64,000 bases of DNA from Roseiarcus sp963765375 (lineage in GTDB: Bacteria > Pseudomonadota > Alphaproteobacteria > Rhizobiales > Beijerinckiaceae), in the NCBI GenBank assembly GCA_963765375.1, contig CAVXVZ010000005.1, positions 1,010,848 to 1,074,847 on the forward strand. Reading direction: 5' to 3'. Numbering within the stretch: position 1 is the first letter of the stretch; each line of letters begins with the position of its first letter. The position numbers and the translations under genes are program-made. The notes under the pieces are model-generated. The model was not told the origin of the DNA. It saw only the letters and a list, made by a program, of their open reading frames with translations, and did no database searches. Shown one piece after another: positions 1 through 8,091 of the stretch.

Positions 1-602
1 GCTCCCGGCCGCAGCAATCGAGGCCGGCCGCCGATAACCTCGACGATCGTCGATTCGAGGCCATAGCGGCAGGGGCCGCCGTCAAGGATCCAGTCGATCC
101 TGCCGTCGAGATCGGCGACGACGTGGGCGGCGGTGGTCGGGCTCACCCGGCCCGACCGGTTGGCGGAAGGGGCCGCGAGCGGGACGCCGGCCGCTTCGAT
201 CAGCGCGCGCGCCGTTTCATGCGACGGCGAGCGCAGGGCGACGGTTTCGAGACCGGCGCGCGCAAGCAGGCTCACTCGGCAGGCCGGCGCGACCGGCAGG
301 ACCAGAGTGAGCGGCCCCGGCCAGAAGGCGCGGGCGAGTCTTTCGGCGTCGGGGCCGAAGACGGCGTGCTGGCGCGCGGCCTCAAGGTCGAGAACATGGG
401 CGATGAGCGGGTTGATCGCCGGCCGCTCCTTGGCGGCGTAGATCGCCGCGACCGCCGCATCCGAGGTCGCGTCGGCGGCCAGGCCGTAAACCGTCTCGGT
501 CGGCATGGCGACGAGGCCGCCCGCGCGTAAGGCTTCCGCCGCGTCGGCGATCGAGCCGGGGCTCGCCGCCGCGAGGCGGGTCAATCTGGGCTTCGGTTTC
601 AT
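1..602 (-). CDS. tsaC: Threonylcarbamoyl-AMP synthase (Sua5/TsaC), 3' part outside window
   Basis: Makes L-threonylcarbamoyladenylate from threonine, bicarbonate and ATP, the first step of the t6A37 modification of ANN-decoding tRNAs; cytosolic. About 200 residues are visible. They include the family signatures PTETVYGLA (residues ~33-41), a KERPAINPL segment matching the usual KGRPxxNPL nucleotide-binding motif, and SANRSG near residue 150. The start is taken at the ATG ending at 602 because the N-terminus then fits the family; an in-frame-shifted ATG at 612 opens only a shadow frame. The gene runs off the left edge, so it cannot be told whether the extra C-terminal Sua5 domain is present. 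Identification is from motifs and is firm. Confidence 0.9.
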   Translation of the reverse strand, partial: MKPKPRLTRLAAASPGSIADAAEALRAGGLVAMPTETVYGLAADATSDAAVAAIYAAKERPAINPLIAHVLDLEAARQHAVFGPDAERLARAFWPGPLTLVLPVAPACRVSLLARAGLETVALRSPSHETARALIEAAGVPLAAPSANRSGRVSPTTAAHVVADLDGRIDWILDGGPCRYGLESTIVEVIGGRPRLLRPG

Positions 603-631
603 CCGCACTCATTGCTCGCGACTCCCGCTGC

Positions 632-732
632 CCTCATCCTGAGGAGCGAGGCCAAGACTCGCGTCTCGAAGGATGGTCCAGAGGGCGCCGACCGTCCTTC
701 GAGACGCGCCTTCGGCGCTCCTCAGGACGAGG
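632..732. repeat. REP-like imperfect palindrome (CTCATCCTGAGGAGC family)
   Basis: The two ends are near-perfect inverted copies: CTCATCCTGAGGAGC at the left, GCTCCTCAGGACGAG at the right, with CGTCTCGAAGGATGG and CCGTCCTTCGAGACG inside. The whole block could fold into a ~100-nt cruciform or hairpin. A second, shorter relative lies at 60457-60502. Extragenic palindromes with these cores are common between genes of Hyphomicrobiales. It separates two divergent genes, so it is unlikely to be a terminator. Confidence 0.75.
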
Positions 733-862
733 CAATCGGCTGCGACCCGCCTTGTCTCGCGCGTTGCGCGCCAACCTGACTGTACATAAGCTGATTTTCG
801 CCCGCCGCAGCAAGTCGCGGCGGCCGATCGCCGGCCAGGCCGGCGACGTGGAGGAGCGAGAG

Positions 863-2653
863 ATGTCCTATCGTTCGCCGGTCGGCGATATCCTTTTTTC
901 GCTCAAAGCGGTCGCCGATGTGCCGGGCATGATCCGCCGCGGGCTCGCGGGCGAACTCGATTGGGACGCGGTGTCGTCGATCGTCGCCGAGGCCGGGCGC
1001 TTCGCCACCGAGGAGATCGCGCCGCTGAACCGCCCCGGCGATCTTGTCGGCGCGCGCTACGAGAACGGCGTCGTGACCACGCCCCCGGGCTTCGCCGACG
1101 TCTATCGACGGTGGGCGGAGGCGGGCTGGAACGGCGTCTCCGCGCCGGTCGAGTTCGGCGGCATGGGCCTGCCTCATGTCGTCAACGTCGCCTGTACCGA
1201 AATCTGGAACGGCGCGTCGATGGCTTTCGCGCTCTGCCCGCTCCTCACCGAGGGCGCCGTCGGGGCGCTCAAGAGCTTCGGCTCGCGCGAGCTGCTCGAC
1301 CGCTATCTCGCCCCGATGATCGGCGGCCGATGGACCGGGACGATGAACCTCACCGAGCCGCAGGCGGGCTCGGACCTCAACGCGGTCAGGACCCGGGCGG
1401 AACGCGCCGAGGATGGAAGCTATCGCCTGTTCGGCCAGAAGATCTTCATCACCTACGGCGAGCACGACATGGCCGAGAATATCGTCCATCTCGTCCTCGC
1501 CCGATTGCCCGGCGCGGCGCCCGGAACGCGCGGCCTGACCCTGTTCCTGGCCCCGAAATTCCTTGTCAACGCCGATGGCTCGCTCGGCGAGCGCAATGAC
1601 CTGCGCTGCGCCGGGATCGAGCACAAGCTCGGCATCCATGGCTCCCCGACCTGCGTCATGGTCTATGGCGACAATGAGGGCGCGAAGGCGTGGCGGGTCG
1701 GCGAGGAAAATCGCGGCCTCGCCGCCATGTTCGTGATGATGAACGCCGCGCGCCTCGCGGTCGGGACGCAGGGGGTGGCGATCGGCGAGCGCGCCTATCA
1801 GCAGGCGCTGGCTTACGCCCGGGAGCGCCGCCAGGGCCGGGGCATGAATGGCGGCGACGGCATGAGCCCGATCATCGAGCACGCCGACGTCCAGCGGATG
1901 CTGATCACGATGAAGGCGAACGTCCAGGCCGCGCGCGGCGTCTGCTGCCTGACCGGCGTCTCGCTCGATCTCGCAAGCCACGGCGAGACCGCCGCCGAAC
2001 GGACGGCCGCCGCCAACCGCGCCTCGCTGCTTACGCCGATCGCCAAGGCGTTCTCGACCGACATCGGCGACGAGGCGGCGTCGATCGGCGTTCAGGTCCA
2101 TGGCGGCATGGGATATATCGAGGAGACCGGAGCGGCCCAGCACATGCGCGATTCGCGCATCGCCGCGATCTACGAGGGCGCGAACGGCATCCATGGGATC
2201 GACCTCGTGCAGCGCAAGCTGCCGCTGGCCGGCGGCGACGCCGTCCGGCAAGAGATCGAAGGCGTCCGCCGGGTCGCCGGCGACGTCGCGGGGCGCGGCG
2301 GGGCAGGCTTCGGCGCGACGGCCGAGCGGCTCGCCGAGGCATCCGACGCGCTCGAAGAATCGACGCGTCTGATGCTGGATTGGGCCGCGGCCGATCCGTA
2401 TTCCGCCCTTGCGGGCGCGTCTCCCTATCTTCGCCTGTTCGGGCTCACGCTCGGCGGCGCGTGCCTGGCGAAGGCGGCCCTCGCGGCCGAGGCGCTGGCC
2501 GAAGGCGGCGATAGAAGCGAACTCGGCCGCGTCGGCCTCGCCCGCTTCTTCGCCGAGACTGTTGCGGTCGCCGCGCCGGGACTGGCGCGCGCCATCGCCG
2601 CGGGCGGCGCGCCGCTCGAACCTTATGAGACAATCCTGGCGGACAGCGCATGA
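863..2653 (+). CDS. Acyl-CoA dehydrogenase, DmdC/FadE-like
   Basis: 596-residue flavoprotein of the acyl-CoA dehydrogenase superfamily; oxidises an acyl-CoA to the 2-enoyl-CoA and passes electrons to ETF. The layout fits the family: helical N-terminus; middle beta domain with NLTEPQAGSDLNAVRT (residues ~158-173) and FGQKIFITYGEHD; C-terminal helical domain with VQVHGGMGYIEETGAAQHMRDSRIAAIYEG. Length and the extended C-terminus resemble the DmdC (methylmercaptopropionyl-CoA dehydrogenase) subgroup rather than the ~385-residue short-chain enzymes; the substrate is not determined. Start chosen at 863, preceded by GAGGAGCGAG, rather than the in-frame codon at 752. The stop overlaps the start of the next gene (ATGA), so the two are probably translationally coupled. 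Confidence 0.9.
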   Translation: MSYRSPVGDILFSLKAVADVPGMIRRGLAGELDWDAVSSIVAEAGRFATEEIAPLNRPGDLVGARYENGVVTTPPGFADVYRRWAEAGWNGVSAPVEFGGMGLPHVVNVACTEIWNGASMAFALCPLLTEGAVGALKSFGSRELLDRYLAPMIGGRWTGTMNLTEPQAGSDLNAVRTRAERAEDGSYRLFGQKIFITYGEHDMAENIVHLVLARLPGAAPGTRGLTLFLAPKFLVNADGSLGERNDLRCAGIEHKLGIHGSPTCVMVYGDNEGAKAWRVGEENRGLAAMFVMMNAARLAVGTQGVAIGERAYQQALAYARERRQGRGMNGGDGMSPIIEHADVQRMLITMKANVQAARGVCCLTGVSLDLASHGETAAERTAAANRASLLTPIAKAFSTDIGDEAASIGVQVHGGMGYIEETGAAQHMRDSRIAAIYEGANGIHGIDLVQRKLPLAGGDAVRQEIEGVRRVAGDVAGRGGAGFGATAERLAEASDALEESTRLMLDWAAADPYSALAGASPYLRLFGLTLGGACLAKAALAAEALAEGGDRSELGRVGLARFFAETVAVAAPGLARAIAAGGAPLEPYETILADSA

Positions 2654-3402
2654 CTCAGGACATCGAGGTCTCGCGGGACGGCGCGGTGATGTCGGCCGCC
2701 TTCGCTCGGCCGCAGAAGAAGAACGCGATCACCGGGGCGATGTACGAAGCGCTGATCGAGGCCTTCGAGGCCGCCGAGCGCGACGAGAGCGTCGGCGCTC
2801 TGGTGCTGAGCGGCAAGGGCGGCGTGTTCACCGCCGGAAACGACCTCGGCGATTTTGTCGCTGCCGCATCGCGCGAGGGCGGCGACTTTCCGGCGTGGCG
2901 GTTCACCACTCGGCTCGCCGAATTTGGAAAGCCGCTGGTCGCCGCGGTCGACGGGCTCGCGGTCGGCATCGGAACGACGCTTCTCTTTCACTGCGATCTC
3001 GTCTACGCGACGCCCGAGTCGCGCTTCCAGACGCCGTTCGTCAACCTTGGCCTGGTGCCCGAGGCCGGGTCGTCGCTGCTTGCGCCGCAACGCTTCGGCC
3101 GCGCCAAAGCGGCCGAATTCCTCCTGCTCGGCGAGCCGTTCGGCGCCGAGGAGGCGCGCGCGCTCGGCCTCGTCAACGCTCTCTTGCCTCAGCCCGAGCT
3201 TATCGCCCATGCGATGAGCAAGGCGGCGGCGCTCGCCGCCAAGCCTCGCGCGGCCCTCCTGGCGACGCGGCGCCTTGTGCGCGGCGATGGCGAGGCGTTG
3301 AAAGCGCGCATGGCCGAGGAGATGCACGCCTTCGCCGAGGCGCTCAGGTCCGACGAGGCGCGCAAGGCTTTCCAGGCCTTCCTGTCCGGGGGGCGGAAGT
3401 AG
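2650..3402 (+). CDS. Enoyl-CoA hydratase/isomerase family protein
   Basis: 250-residue crotonase-fold protein. It would hydrate or isomerise the enoyl-CoA made by the dehydrogenase it overlaps by 4 bases, giving a two-step beta-oxidation-like module. Visible features are the N-terminal ARPQKKNAIT segment, the CoA-binding LSGKGGVFTAGNDLGDF region (residues ~54-70, oxyanion hole), and FVNLGLVPEAGSSLLAPQRFG (second oxyanion and catalytic loop). In the canonical hydratase the catalytic residues are two glutamates; here only the later one (in VPEAG) is clear, so delta3,delta2-isomerase or another crotonase activity is equally possible. Confidence 0.88.
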   Translation: MTQDIEVSRDGAVMSAAFARPQKKNAITGAMYEALIEAFEAAERDESVGALVLSGKGGVFTAGNDLGDFVAAASREGGDFPAWRFTTRLAEFGKPLVAAVDGLAVGIGTTLLFHCDLVYATPESRFQTPFVNLGLVPEAGSSLLAPQRFGRAKAAEFLLLGEPFGAEEARALGLVNALLPQPELIAHAMSKAAALAAKPRAALLATRRLVRGDGEALKARMAEEMHAFAEALRSDEARKAFQAFLSGGRK

Positions 3403-3547
3403 CCGGTTGCTTCGCCCCGCCTCGACCTCGCGCCTCCAGCCGGCGGCGCAGCCGCCGCCAACTGACGTTGCGTCCGGGCGCGAACTCGCGGACGTCATGA
3501 ACGCCGTGCTATAAACGCGCCAAGTCCGCGTTGAGTAGGAGTTAACC

Positions 3548-4531
3548 ATGGCCCCGCCGCGTCCGTACTGGAAGGGTTATCTCAAGCTTTCGCTCGTTTC
3601 CTGCCCGATCGCGCTCTACACCGCGACATCGTCGGGCGAGCGCGTCGCCTTCCGCCAGATCAACAAGAAGACCGGCAACCGCCTCCGCCAGCAGCTGATC
3701 GACGAAGAGACCGGCGAGCCGATCGATCCGGACGACAAGGGACGCGGCTACGAGGTCGACAAGGGCGTCTATCTCAGGGTCGAGGACGAGGAGATCGACG
3801 CGATCGCGATCGAGAGCAGCCACACGATCGACATCGATTCCTTCGTCCCCAAATCGGAGATCGACGAGCGCTATGTCGACAGCCCGTACTATCTGATTCC
3901 GGAGAACAAGGTCGCGCTCGAGGCGTTCGCGGTCATCCGCGACGCCATGCGCGGCAAGGGCATGGCCGCGCTGGGGCGGGTAGTCCTCTCGAAGCGCGAA
4001 CGGGTCATCATGCTCCAGCCGCGGGGGAACGGCCTGCTCGGGACGACGCTCAGATATCCTTACGAGGTTCGCGACGAAGAGATCTATTTCAGCGATATCC
4101 CCGAGACCAAGATTCCCAAGGACATGCTGGCCCTCGCCGAGCACATCCTCGAGACCAAGGCGGCCAAATTCGACGCCTCGCAGTTCCACGACCGTTATGA
4201 AGAGGCGATCGTCGCCATGCTCAACGAGAAGAAGGCGGGGATGCCGGTTTCGAAGCAGCGCGAGCTGCCGAGGATTGTCGCCGGCACCGATCTGATGGCG
4301 GCGCTTCGCCAAAGCATCGAGAGGGCCAAGGAAGCTCAGCCGAAGGCGACGGCGGCGACGAGGCCCGCGCCGGCGCCAGCGAAGCCAGCCGCTGCCTCCA
4401 AGGGCAAGAAGGCGGCGAACCGCAACCTGGATCAGCGCGAGATGCTCCTGCCGATCGCCGGCGGCGCGCCCACGAAGGCGGCCGAGGAAAAACAGCAGGC
4501 GAAGCCCGGCGCGAGGAAAAAGGCGGGATAG
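3548..4531 (+). CDS. ku: Ku protein for bacterial non-homologous end joining
   Basis: 327 residues. The first ~255 match bacterial Ku: PYWKGYLKLSLVSCPIALY at the start, the central DxDSFVPKSEID and YYLIPENK strands, and ALGRVVLSKRERVIMLQPRGNGLLGTTLRYPYEVR forming part of the ring. Homodimeric Ku encircles DNA ends and recruits ligase D. The last ~70 residues are a Lys/Ala/Pro-rich tail, typical of Ku C-termini that contact DNA or LigD and vary between species. A TAGGAG ribosome site lies just upstream of ATG 3548. No ligD is present in this window, so the partner must be elsewhere. Confidence 0.95.
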   Translation: MAPPRPYWKGYLKLSLVSCPIALYTATSSGERVAFRQINKKTGNRLRQQLIDEETGEPIDPDDKGRGYEVDKGVYLRVEDEEIDAIAIESSHTIDIDSFVPKSEIDERYVDSPYYLIPENKVALEAFAVIRDAMRGKGMAALGRVVLSKRERVIMLQPRGNGLLGTTLRYPYEVRDEEIYFSDIPETKIPKDMLALAEHILETKAAKFDASQFHDRYEEAIVAMLNEKKAGMPVSKQRELPRIVAGTDLMAALRQSIERAKEAQPKATAATRPAPAPAKPAAASKGKKAANRNLDQREMLLPIAGGAPTKAAEEKQQAKPGARKKAG

Positions 4532-4545
4532 GAGCGCGTTCGCCG

Positions 4546-4824
4546 CTATTCGTCATCCTGGTCGGGAACGTCGAGATGGCCGTCGGCGGCGCTTCGTTCC
4601 CAACCCGGATTTCCGAGCGCCGAGTCGACGGGCATATCATTGCGGCGCTTCGCCTCGGCGATCTTCGCCTTCAAGTCTTCCGACGCCTTCCGCAAGTCTG
4701 CCGGCGATTCGCCTTCCGCGTCGAACGGCTCTGTGTCGGACTGGGCCTGCGCCTGAATGGTCTTCCCGTCCTTGTCGCCGGCCGGCGACTTTCCGGCGGC
4801 GGGAATGCTGTTGTCCGATTCCAT
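4546..4824 (-). CDS. Small acidic hypothetical protein
   Basis: 92 residues, strongly hydrophilic, acidic and Ser/Ala/Asp-rich, with a predicted helical middle (ADLRKASEDLKAKIAEAKRR). No signal peptide, membrane segment or motif is visible. It faces Ku convergently and lies 71 bases downstream of the csbD-like gene, beyond a terminator, so it is probably transcribed on its own. I do not recognise a function; the reading frame is kept because it is the only coherent one in the interval and has a GAGGAG-type site (read on the minus strand) before ATG 4824. Confidence 0.55.
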   Translation of the reverse strand: MESDNSIPAAGKSPAGDKDGKTIQAQAQSDTEPFDAEGESPADLRKASEDLKAKIAEAKRRNDMPVDSALGNPGWERSAADGHLDVPDQDDE

Positions 4825-4850
4825 CGCGCGCTCCTCATCGCAGGGGAAAG

Positions 4851-4880
4851 AAAAAAGGCCGCCCGTGGGAGGGCGGCCTC
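4851..4880 (-). terminator. Rho-independent terminator of the csbD-like gene
   Basis: Perfect 8-bp stem (4857-4864 with 4871-4878, GGCCGCCC/GGGCGGCC) around a 6-base loop. Read on the minus strand it is followed by TTTTTTCTTT. It begins just 16 bases past the end of the CsbD gene. The other side is also T-rich on the plus strand, so it may work in both directions. Confidence 0.85.
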
Positions 4881-4895
4881 TTCATTTTTGAAGCT

Positions 4896-5087
4896 TTAGC
4901 GCCTGGGCGGTTGCTCGCTCTTTCGAGCGGCGTCCTTGGCGTCGCCGAGGGCTTCGCGCGCCGCGCCCTTGGCCTTGTCGAACTTGCCTTCGACCTGCAT
5001 TTGCTTGTCGTCGGTCATTTTGCCGAACGCGTCCTTCACGGCGCCCTTCGCCTTGTCGGCCGCGCCCTTGATGTGTTCCTTGTCCAC
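4896..5087 (-). CDS. CsbD family stress-response protein
   Basis: 63 residues with the CsbD layout: DKEHIKGAADKAKGAVKDAFGKMTDDKQMQVEGKFDKAKGAAREALGDAKDAAR, two amphipathic helical repeats rich in Lys, Ala and Asp. Members are small, soluble and usually induced by general stress or stationary phase; their molecular role is unknown. ATG 5087 has a GGAGAG site on the minus strand. Followed by a clear terminator at 4851-4880. Confidence 0.88.
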   Translation of the reverse strand: MDKEHIKGAADKAKGAVKDAFGKMTDDKQMQVEGKFDKAKGAAREALGDAKDAARKSEQPPRR

Positions 5088-5206
5088 GGATCTCTCCTCG
5101 TGATTGTCGGACCGCGAGACAAACGGTTCGGCGCGAGGAAGGTTCCCTCGGCTATGGGCCCTGTTCCTACCAGCGGCTCGAAGGAGGCGCCCCTGCGCGC
5201 TTAAAG

Positions 5207-5331
5207 CGGGGATTACGGTGACACGAGCATATTTCCCTACATATCTCCGTCCCTCCGCCCACCGCCAAAGCCCGAAACTCGAACTCGACGCGGCCCCAGC
5301 TTAAAAAAGGGATTTATGCATGTGTCACCTT
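5207..5331. repeat. Intergenic stretch with two degenerate copies of the GAAATATGCACGTGTCACC repeat
   Basis: The 5088-5415 gap has no convincing gene. It contains one inverted copy (5207-5240, reading GGGAAATATGCTCGTGTCACC on the minus strand) and one direct, more degenerate copy (5309-5331, GGGATTTATGCATGTGTCACC) of the motif that builds the array at 14.9-16.6 kb. TTAACCCAC is also repeated at 5331-5350. The motif therefore belongs to a dispersed family and is not confined to the array. Confidence 0.6.
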
Positions 5332-5415
5332 AACCCACACCTTAACCCACTGTGTCCCACCCTCATATTTCAACTCTGATTGTCCGGCGCTCGATCGCAA
5401 CCCTGATCGCGCGCC

Positions 5416-5853
5416 TCAGGCGCCCTGACTTTCGATCCAGGCTGCGCTCGCCAGGATTTCCCCCAGTCCCGGCGTCGTCGGCGACGGCAGGGGGGCGGCC
5501 GGATCGACCCAGTCGACGCGATCGACTTCGTCGCTCGTCCGTGCTTCGCCTGCCGTCCAGCGGGCGACGAACGAGGCGATGACGAAATGGGCGCGGACAC
5601 CGCCGCCCTCTTGGGCGATCGCCTCGACGTGGCGGTTGAAGCCGATGATCCGGGCGGTGACGCCGACCTCCTCCTCGAGCTCGCGCGCGACGGCTTCAGC
5701 GAGCGTCTCGCCAATTTCGACCACGCCCCCCGGAAGACTGAAATGGCCGAGCAGCGGCGCCCGCGCCCGCCGGACGATCAGAACCCGCCCCTGTCGGAAC
5801 ACCGCCGCCGATACCGCGAGGATCGGGCGGGCGGGGAACAGTCTGTCATCCAT
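5416..5853 (-). CDS. Nudix hydrolase
   Basis: 145 residues. A complete Nudix box (GX5EX7REUXEEXGU) is present around residues 40-62: G-VVEIG-E-TLAEAVA-RELEEEVGV. These residues bind the Mg2+ ions that activate water for hydrolysis of a nucleoside diphosphate linked to another moiety. N-terminal PILAVSAAVFRQGRVLIVRRAR is typical of the MutT/ADP-ribose-pyrophosphatase-like fold. Substrate not predictable from the sequence. ATG 5853 was chosen because the conserved fold starts only a few residues later; the frame stays open further upstream but that part is not Nudix-like. Confidence 0.9.
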   Translation of the reverse strand: MDDRLFPARPILAVSAAVFRQGRVLIVRRARAPLLGHFSLPGGVVEIGETLAEAVARELEEEVGVTARIIGFNRHVEAIAQEGGGVRAHFVIASFVARWTAGEARTSDEVDRVDWVDPAAPLPSPTTPGLGEILASAAWIESQGA

Positions 5854-6200
5854 CGGGCGTTCCCATGGCTCTCGAGCTTGCCGCCGCTTGATAGCGGATC
5901 CGAATCTCCGGCGCCGATCAATCCGCGGGCCGGGGCAAAGCTCTCCGCGGCCGGCCAGGGAATTAGCGGCGGCGAGCGAAGGAGCGCCGTTCCCCCCGAC
6001 GCTCAGCCGGGGCCCACCGAGATTTTCGCGCATTTTCTTTCGGAAAAGCAAAAGCCGTGCTACGCTCCGTTTGGTCAGGATCAATGCCGGGAGGCTGGGC
6101 GAAGACGATGGATTTGCGTTGCCTTTTTGGCGCCCGCGAGCGCGTGGTTCACCGCCCGCCTCCGTTTGACGGAGGACCTGGGGAGGGAAAAGATTATTCT

Positions 6201-6329
6201 GCCCAGGGAGTCGCGGTAACCCGTTGAAAAGGCTCATTTCGGCCAAGGGTATCCAAGGAAATCCGAGTCTTTTCCTTGGCTGGATTTGGCTGGATATCCG
6301 GCCCGCTTGGCTGGATTTGGGTAAATTTC
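6201..6329 (+). repeat. Dispersed ~129-bp repeat, copy 1
   Basis: Lies in the 515-base gap between the Nudix and PdxH genes, which otherwise holds no supportable gene. Matches 14539-14666 on the opposite strand: GTAACCCGTTGAAAAGGCTC, then a segment with CTTTTCCTTGG, then reiterated TTGGCTGGAT units ending in TAAATTT. A weak TTG-started frame crosses both copies, but most differences between the copies change the amino acid and few are silent, so the unit does not behave as a coding sequence. Confidence 0.75.
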
Positions 6330-6368
6330 GCCGCGATTTGGAATTGTGCGCCGGATATTACACCATTT

Positions 6369-6983
6369 CTACGGATAAAGTAGGCGCCTTTCCCATGGCG
6401 TCCCAGGATTATGGCGCTTGAACTGAAGCCGTTCGTGCAATCGCGACGGGCGGTCGCGCCAGAACTCGACCTCGACCGGCTCCAGCCGATAGCCCCGCCA
6501 GGGGTCGGGCCGCGGGACCTCGCCGCCTCCGAACCGCCGTTCGTAGGTCTCGACCGCCGCCTCGAGGGCGGCCCGCGACTCGAGCGGCCGCGACTGCCGG
6601 CTCGCCCAGGCGCCGATCTGGCTCCCCCTCGGCCGGGTGGCGAAATAGGCGTCGCTCTCGCTCGCCCTGAGTTCGGCCACTGGGCCCCGGAACCGGGCCT
6701 GGCGGCGAAGCGACTTCCAGTGGAAGAGCCCTGCGGCCCTCGGTTGCGCCTTGAGCTCGCGGCCCTTGGCGCTCTCGACGTTGGAGTAGAAGACAAGACC
6801 GCGCGCGTCCGCGCCTTTGCATAAGACCATCCGCGCGTCGGGCAACCCGTCGGCGTCGACGGTGGCGAGCGCCATCGCCTCGGGATCGTTGATCTCGGAG
6901 CCCGCGGCTTCCGCGAGCCATAGCTCAAAGAGCGCGAAAGGGTCGGCGGCCTCGGTAAAGTCGACAAGACTCAATTCGTTCAA
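6369..6983 (-). CDS. pdxH: Pyridoxamine/pyridoxine 5'-phosphate oxidase
   Basis: FMN-dependent oxidation of PNP or PMP to pyridoxal 5'-phosphate, the last step of the DXP-dependent route and of salvage; cytosolic dimer. Motifs: ALATVDADGLPDARMVLCKG (FMN binding), GLVFYSNVESAKGRELKAQPRAAGLFHWK, and the C-terminal PxPWRGYRLEPVEVEFWRDRPSRLHER signature followed by RRLLYP. Start chosen at the TTG ending at 6983 (204 residues, normal for the family), with GGAG ten bases upstream. An ATG at 7148 would add 55 residues without any family match and would abut the divergent dnaJ-like gene. Confidence 0.92.
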   Translation of the reverse strand: MNELSLVDFTEAADPFALFELWLAEAAGSEINDPEAMALATVDADGLPDARMVLCKGADARGLVFYSNVESAKGRELKAQPRAAGLFHWKSLRRQARFRGPVAELRASESDAYFATRPRGSQIGAWASRQSRPLESRAALEAAVETYERRFGGGEVPRPDPWRGYRLEPVEVEFWRDRPSRLHERLQFKRHNPGTPWERRLLYP

Positions 6984-7149
6984 GGGAACGCAACTCCGCG
7001 GAAAGGGGCGGGGCGAATCATATCCCGGCCCGGGCCCTGTGGCCAACGAACGCCGCGCCCTTGCGTGGCGTCGCACGAAGGGCCAAATGTGCGAGGGAGA
7101 CATGGGCTCCCGCGCTCGAATCGAGGCGGGACCGAGGGATGGGCTCATA

Positions 7150-8091
7150 ATGCGCGATCCTTATGACGTTCTTGGCGTGGCGAAGTCCTCCAGCGCAGCC
7201 GAGATCAAATCCGCCTTTCGCAAGCTCGCCAAGAAGTACCACCCCGACCAGAGCAAGGAGGCGAGGGCCAAGGAGCGTTTCGCCGAAGTCGGCTCCGCCT
7301 ACGAAATCCTCGGCGATGAGAAGAAGCGTAAAGCCTTCGACCGCGGCGAGATCGACGCCGAAGGCAAGCCGAGAGCGCCGCAGTTCGAGGGGTTCGGTTT
7401 TGGCCGACCGCCGGGAGGAGGCGGGCGAGGCGAGTTTCGCAATTTCGGCTTCGACTTCGGCGGCGGCGGGTTTTCGGCCGAAAGCGGTTCGATCGATCCC
7501 GACGTTCTGTCGGAGCTGTTTGGCGCCGGCCGCACACGCGCGCGCGGTCAATCGACCCGAGGCGAGGACATCGGCGTCTCGGCCGCGGTTCCTCTGGCGA
7601 CGATCGCGCGCGGAGGTTCGATTCGGGTCGCCCTGCCGACCGGGAAGATGCTGGACGTCGCCGTGCCCGCCGGAATTGAAGAGGGAAAGTCGATCCGGTT
7701 GCGCGGTCAAGGCCACGCCGGCCATCGCGGCGGAGCGCCGGGCGACGTCATCGTGACCATTCGCTACGCCCCCCATCCGCTGTTCAAGGTCGAGGGTCGC
7801 GACTTGCGACTGGATTTACCCGTTACCCTCTACGAGGCTATTTTGGGCGCGCGCGTGCGAGCGCCGACGCTGAGCGGGGAGGTCGAGATGTCCATCGCCC
7901 CGGGGGCTAGCGGCGGCCGAGTGCTTCGGTTGCGCGGCAAAGGCCTGCCCGCCGGCGCCGATCAACCCGCCGGCGACTTGTTGGCGACGCTGCGGATCGT
8001 TCTGCCCAACGAAACGGACCCAGAACTGGGCGCGTTGATGCGCAAGCTGCGGGATCAAAAGCCCTACGACCCTCGCTCGGGCATCGTCTGA
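7150..8091 (+). CDS. DnaJ-type (CbpA-like) co-chaperone
   Basis: 313 residues. J domain at residues 1-65 with the invariant HPD (YHPDQSKE) that stimulates DnaK ATPase; a Gly/Phe-rich linker (~75-115); then two substrate-binding beta domains (PLATIARGGSIRVALPTGKMLDVAVPAGIEEGKSIRLRGQGH and LPVTLYEAILGARVRAPTLSGEVEMSIAPG). No cysteine zinc-finger repeats, so this is a type B/CbpA protein and not canonical DnaJ. ATG 7150 starts exactly at the J domain. Its last 28 bases overlap the 3' end of the convergent anti-sigma gene. Confidence 0.92.
   Translation: MRDPYDVLGVAKSSSAAEIKSAFRKLAKKYHPDQSKEARAKERFAEVGSAYEILGDEKKRKAFDRGEIDAEGKPRAPQFEGFGFGRPPGGGGRGEFRNFGFDFGGGGFSAESGSIDPDVLSELFGAGRTRARGQSTRGEDIGVSAAVPLATIARGGSIRVALPTGKMLDVAVPAGIEEGKSIRLRGQGHAGHRGGAPGDVIVTIRYAPHPLFKVEGRDLRLDLPVTLYEAILGARVRAPTLSGEVEMSIAPGASGGRVLRLRGKGLPAGADQPAGDLLATLRIVLPNETDPELGALMRKLRDQKPYDPRSGIV

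Noticed and set aside
722..2251. Long minus-strand frame opposite the acyl-CoA dehydrogenase
   Set aside because: Arg/Asp/His-rich translation without motifs, exactly antisense to a clear gene; a GC-driven shadow.
3548..4531. Expected ligD partner of Ku
   Set aside because: No ligase/polymerase domain is found on either side of ku in this window.
6224..6421. Small TTG-started protein in the dispersed repeat
   Set aside because: The second copy differs mainly by amino-acid-changing substitutions and the frames end differently; no sign of protein-level selection.
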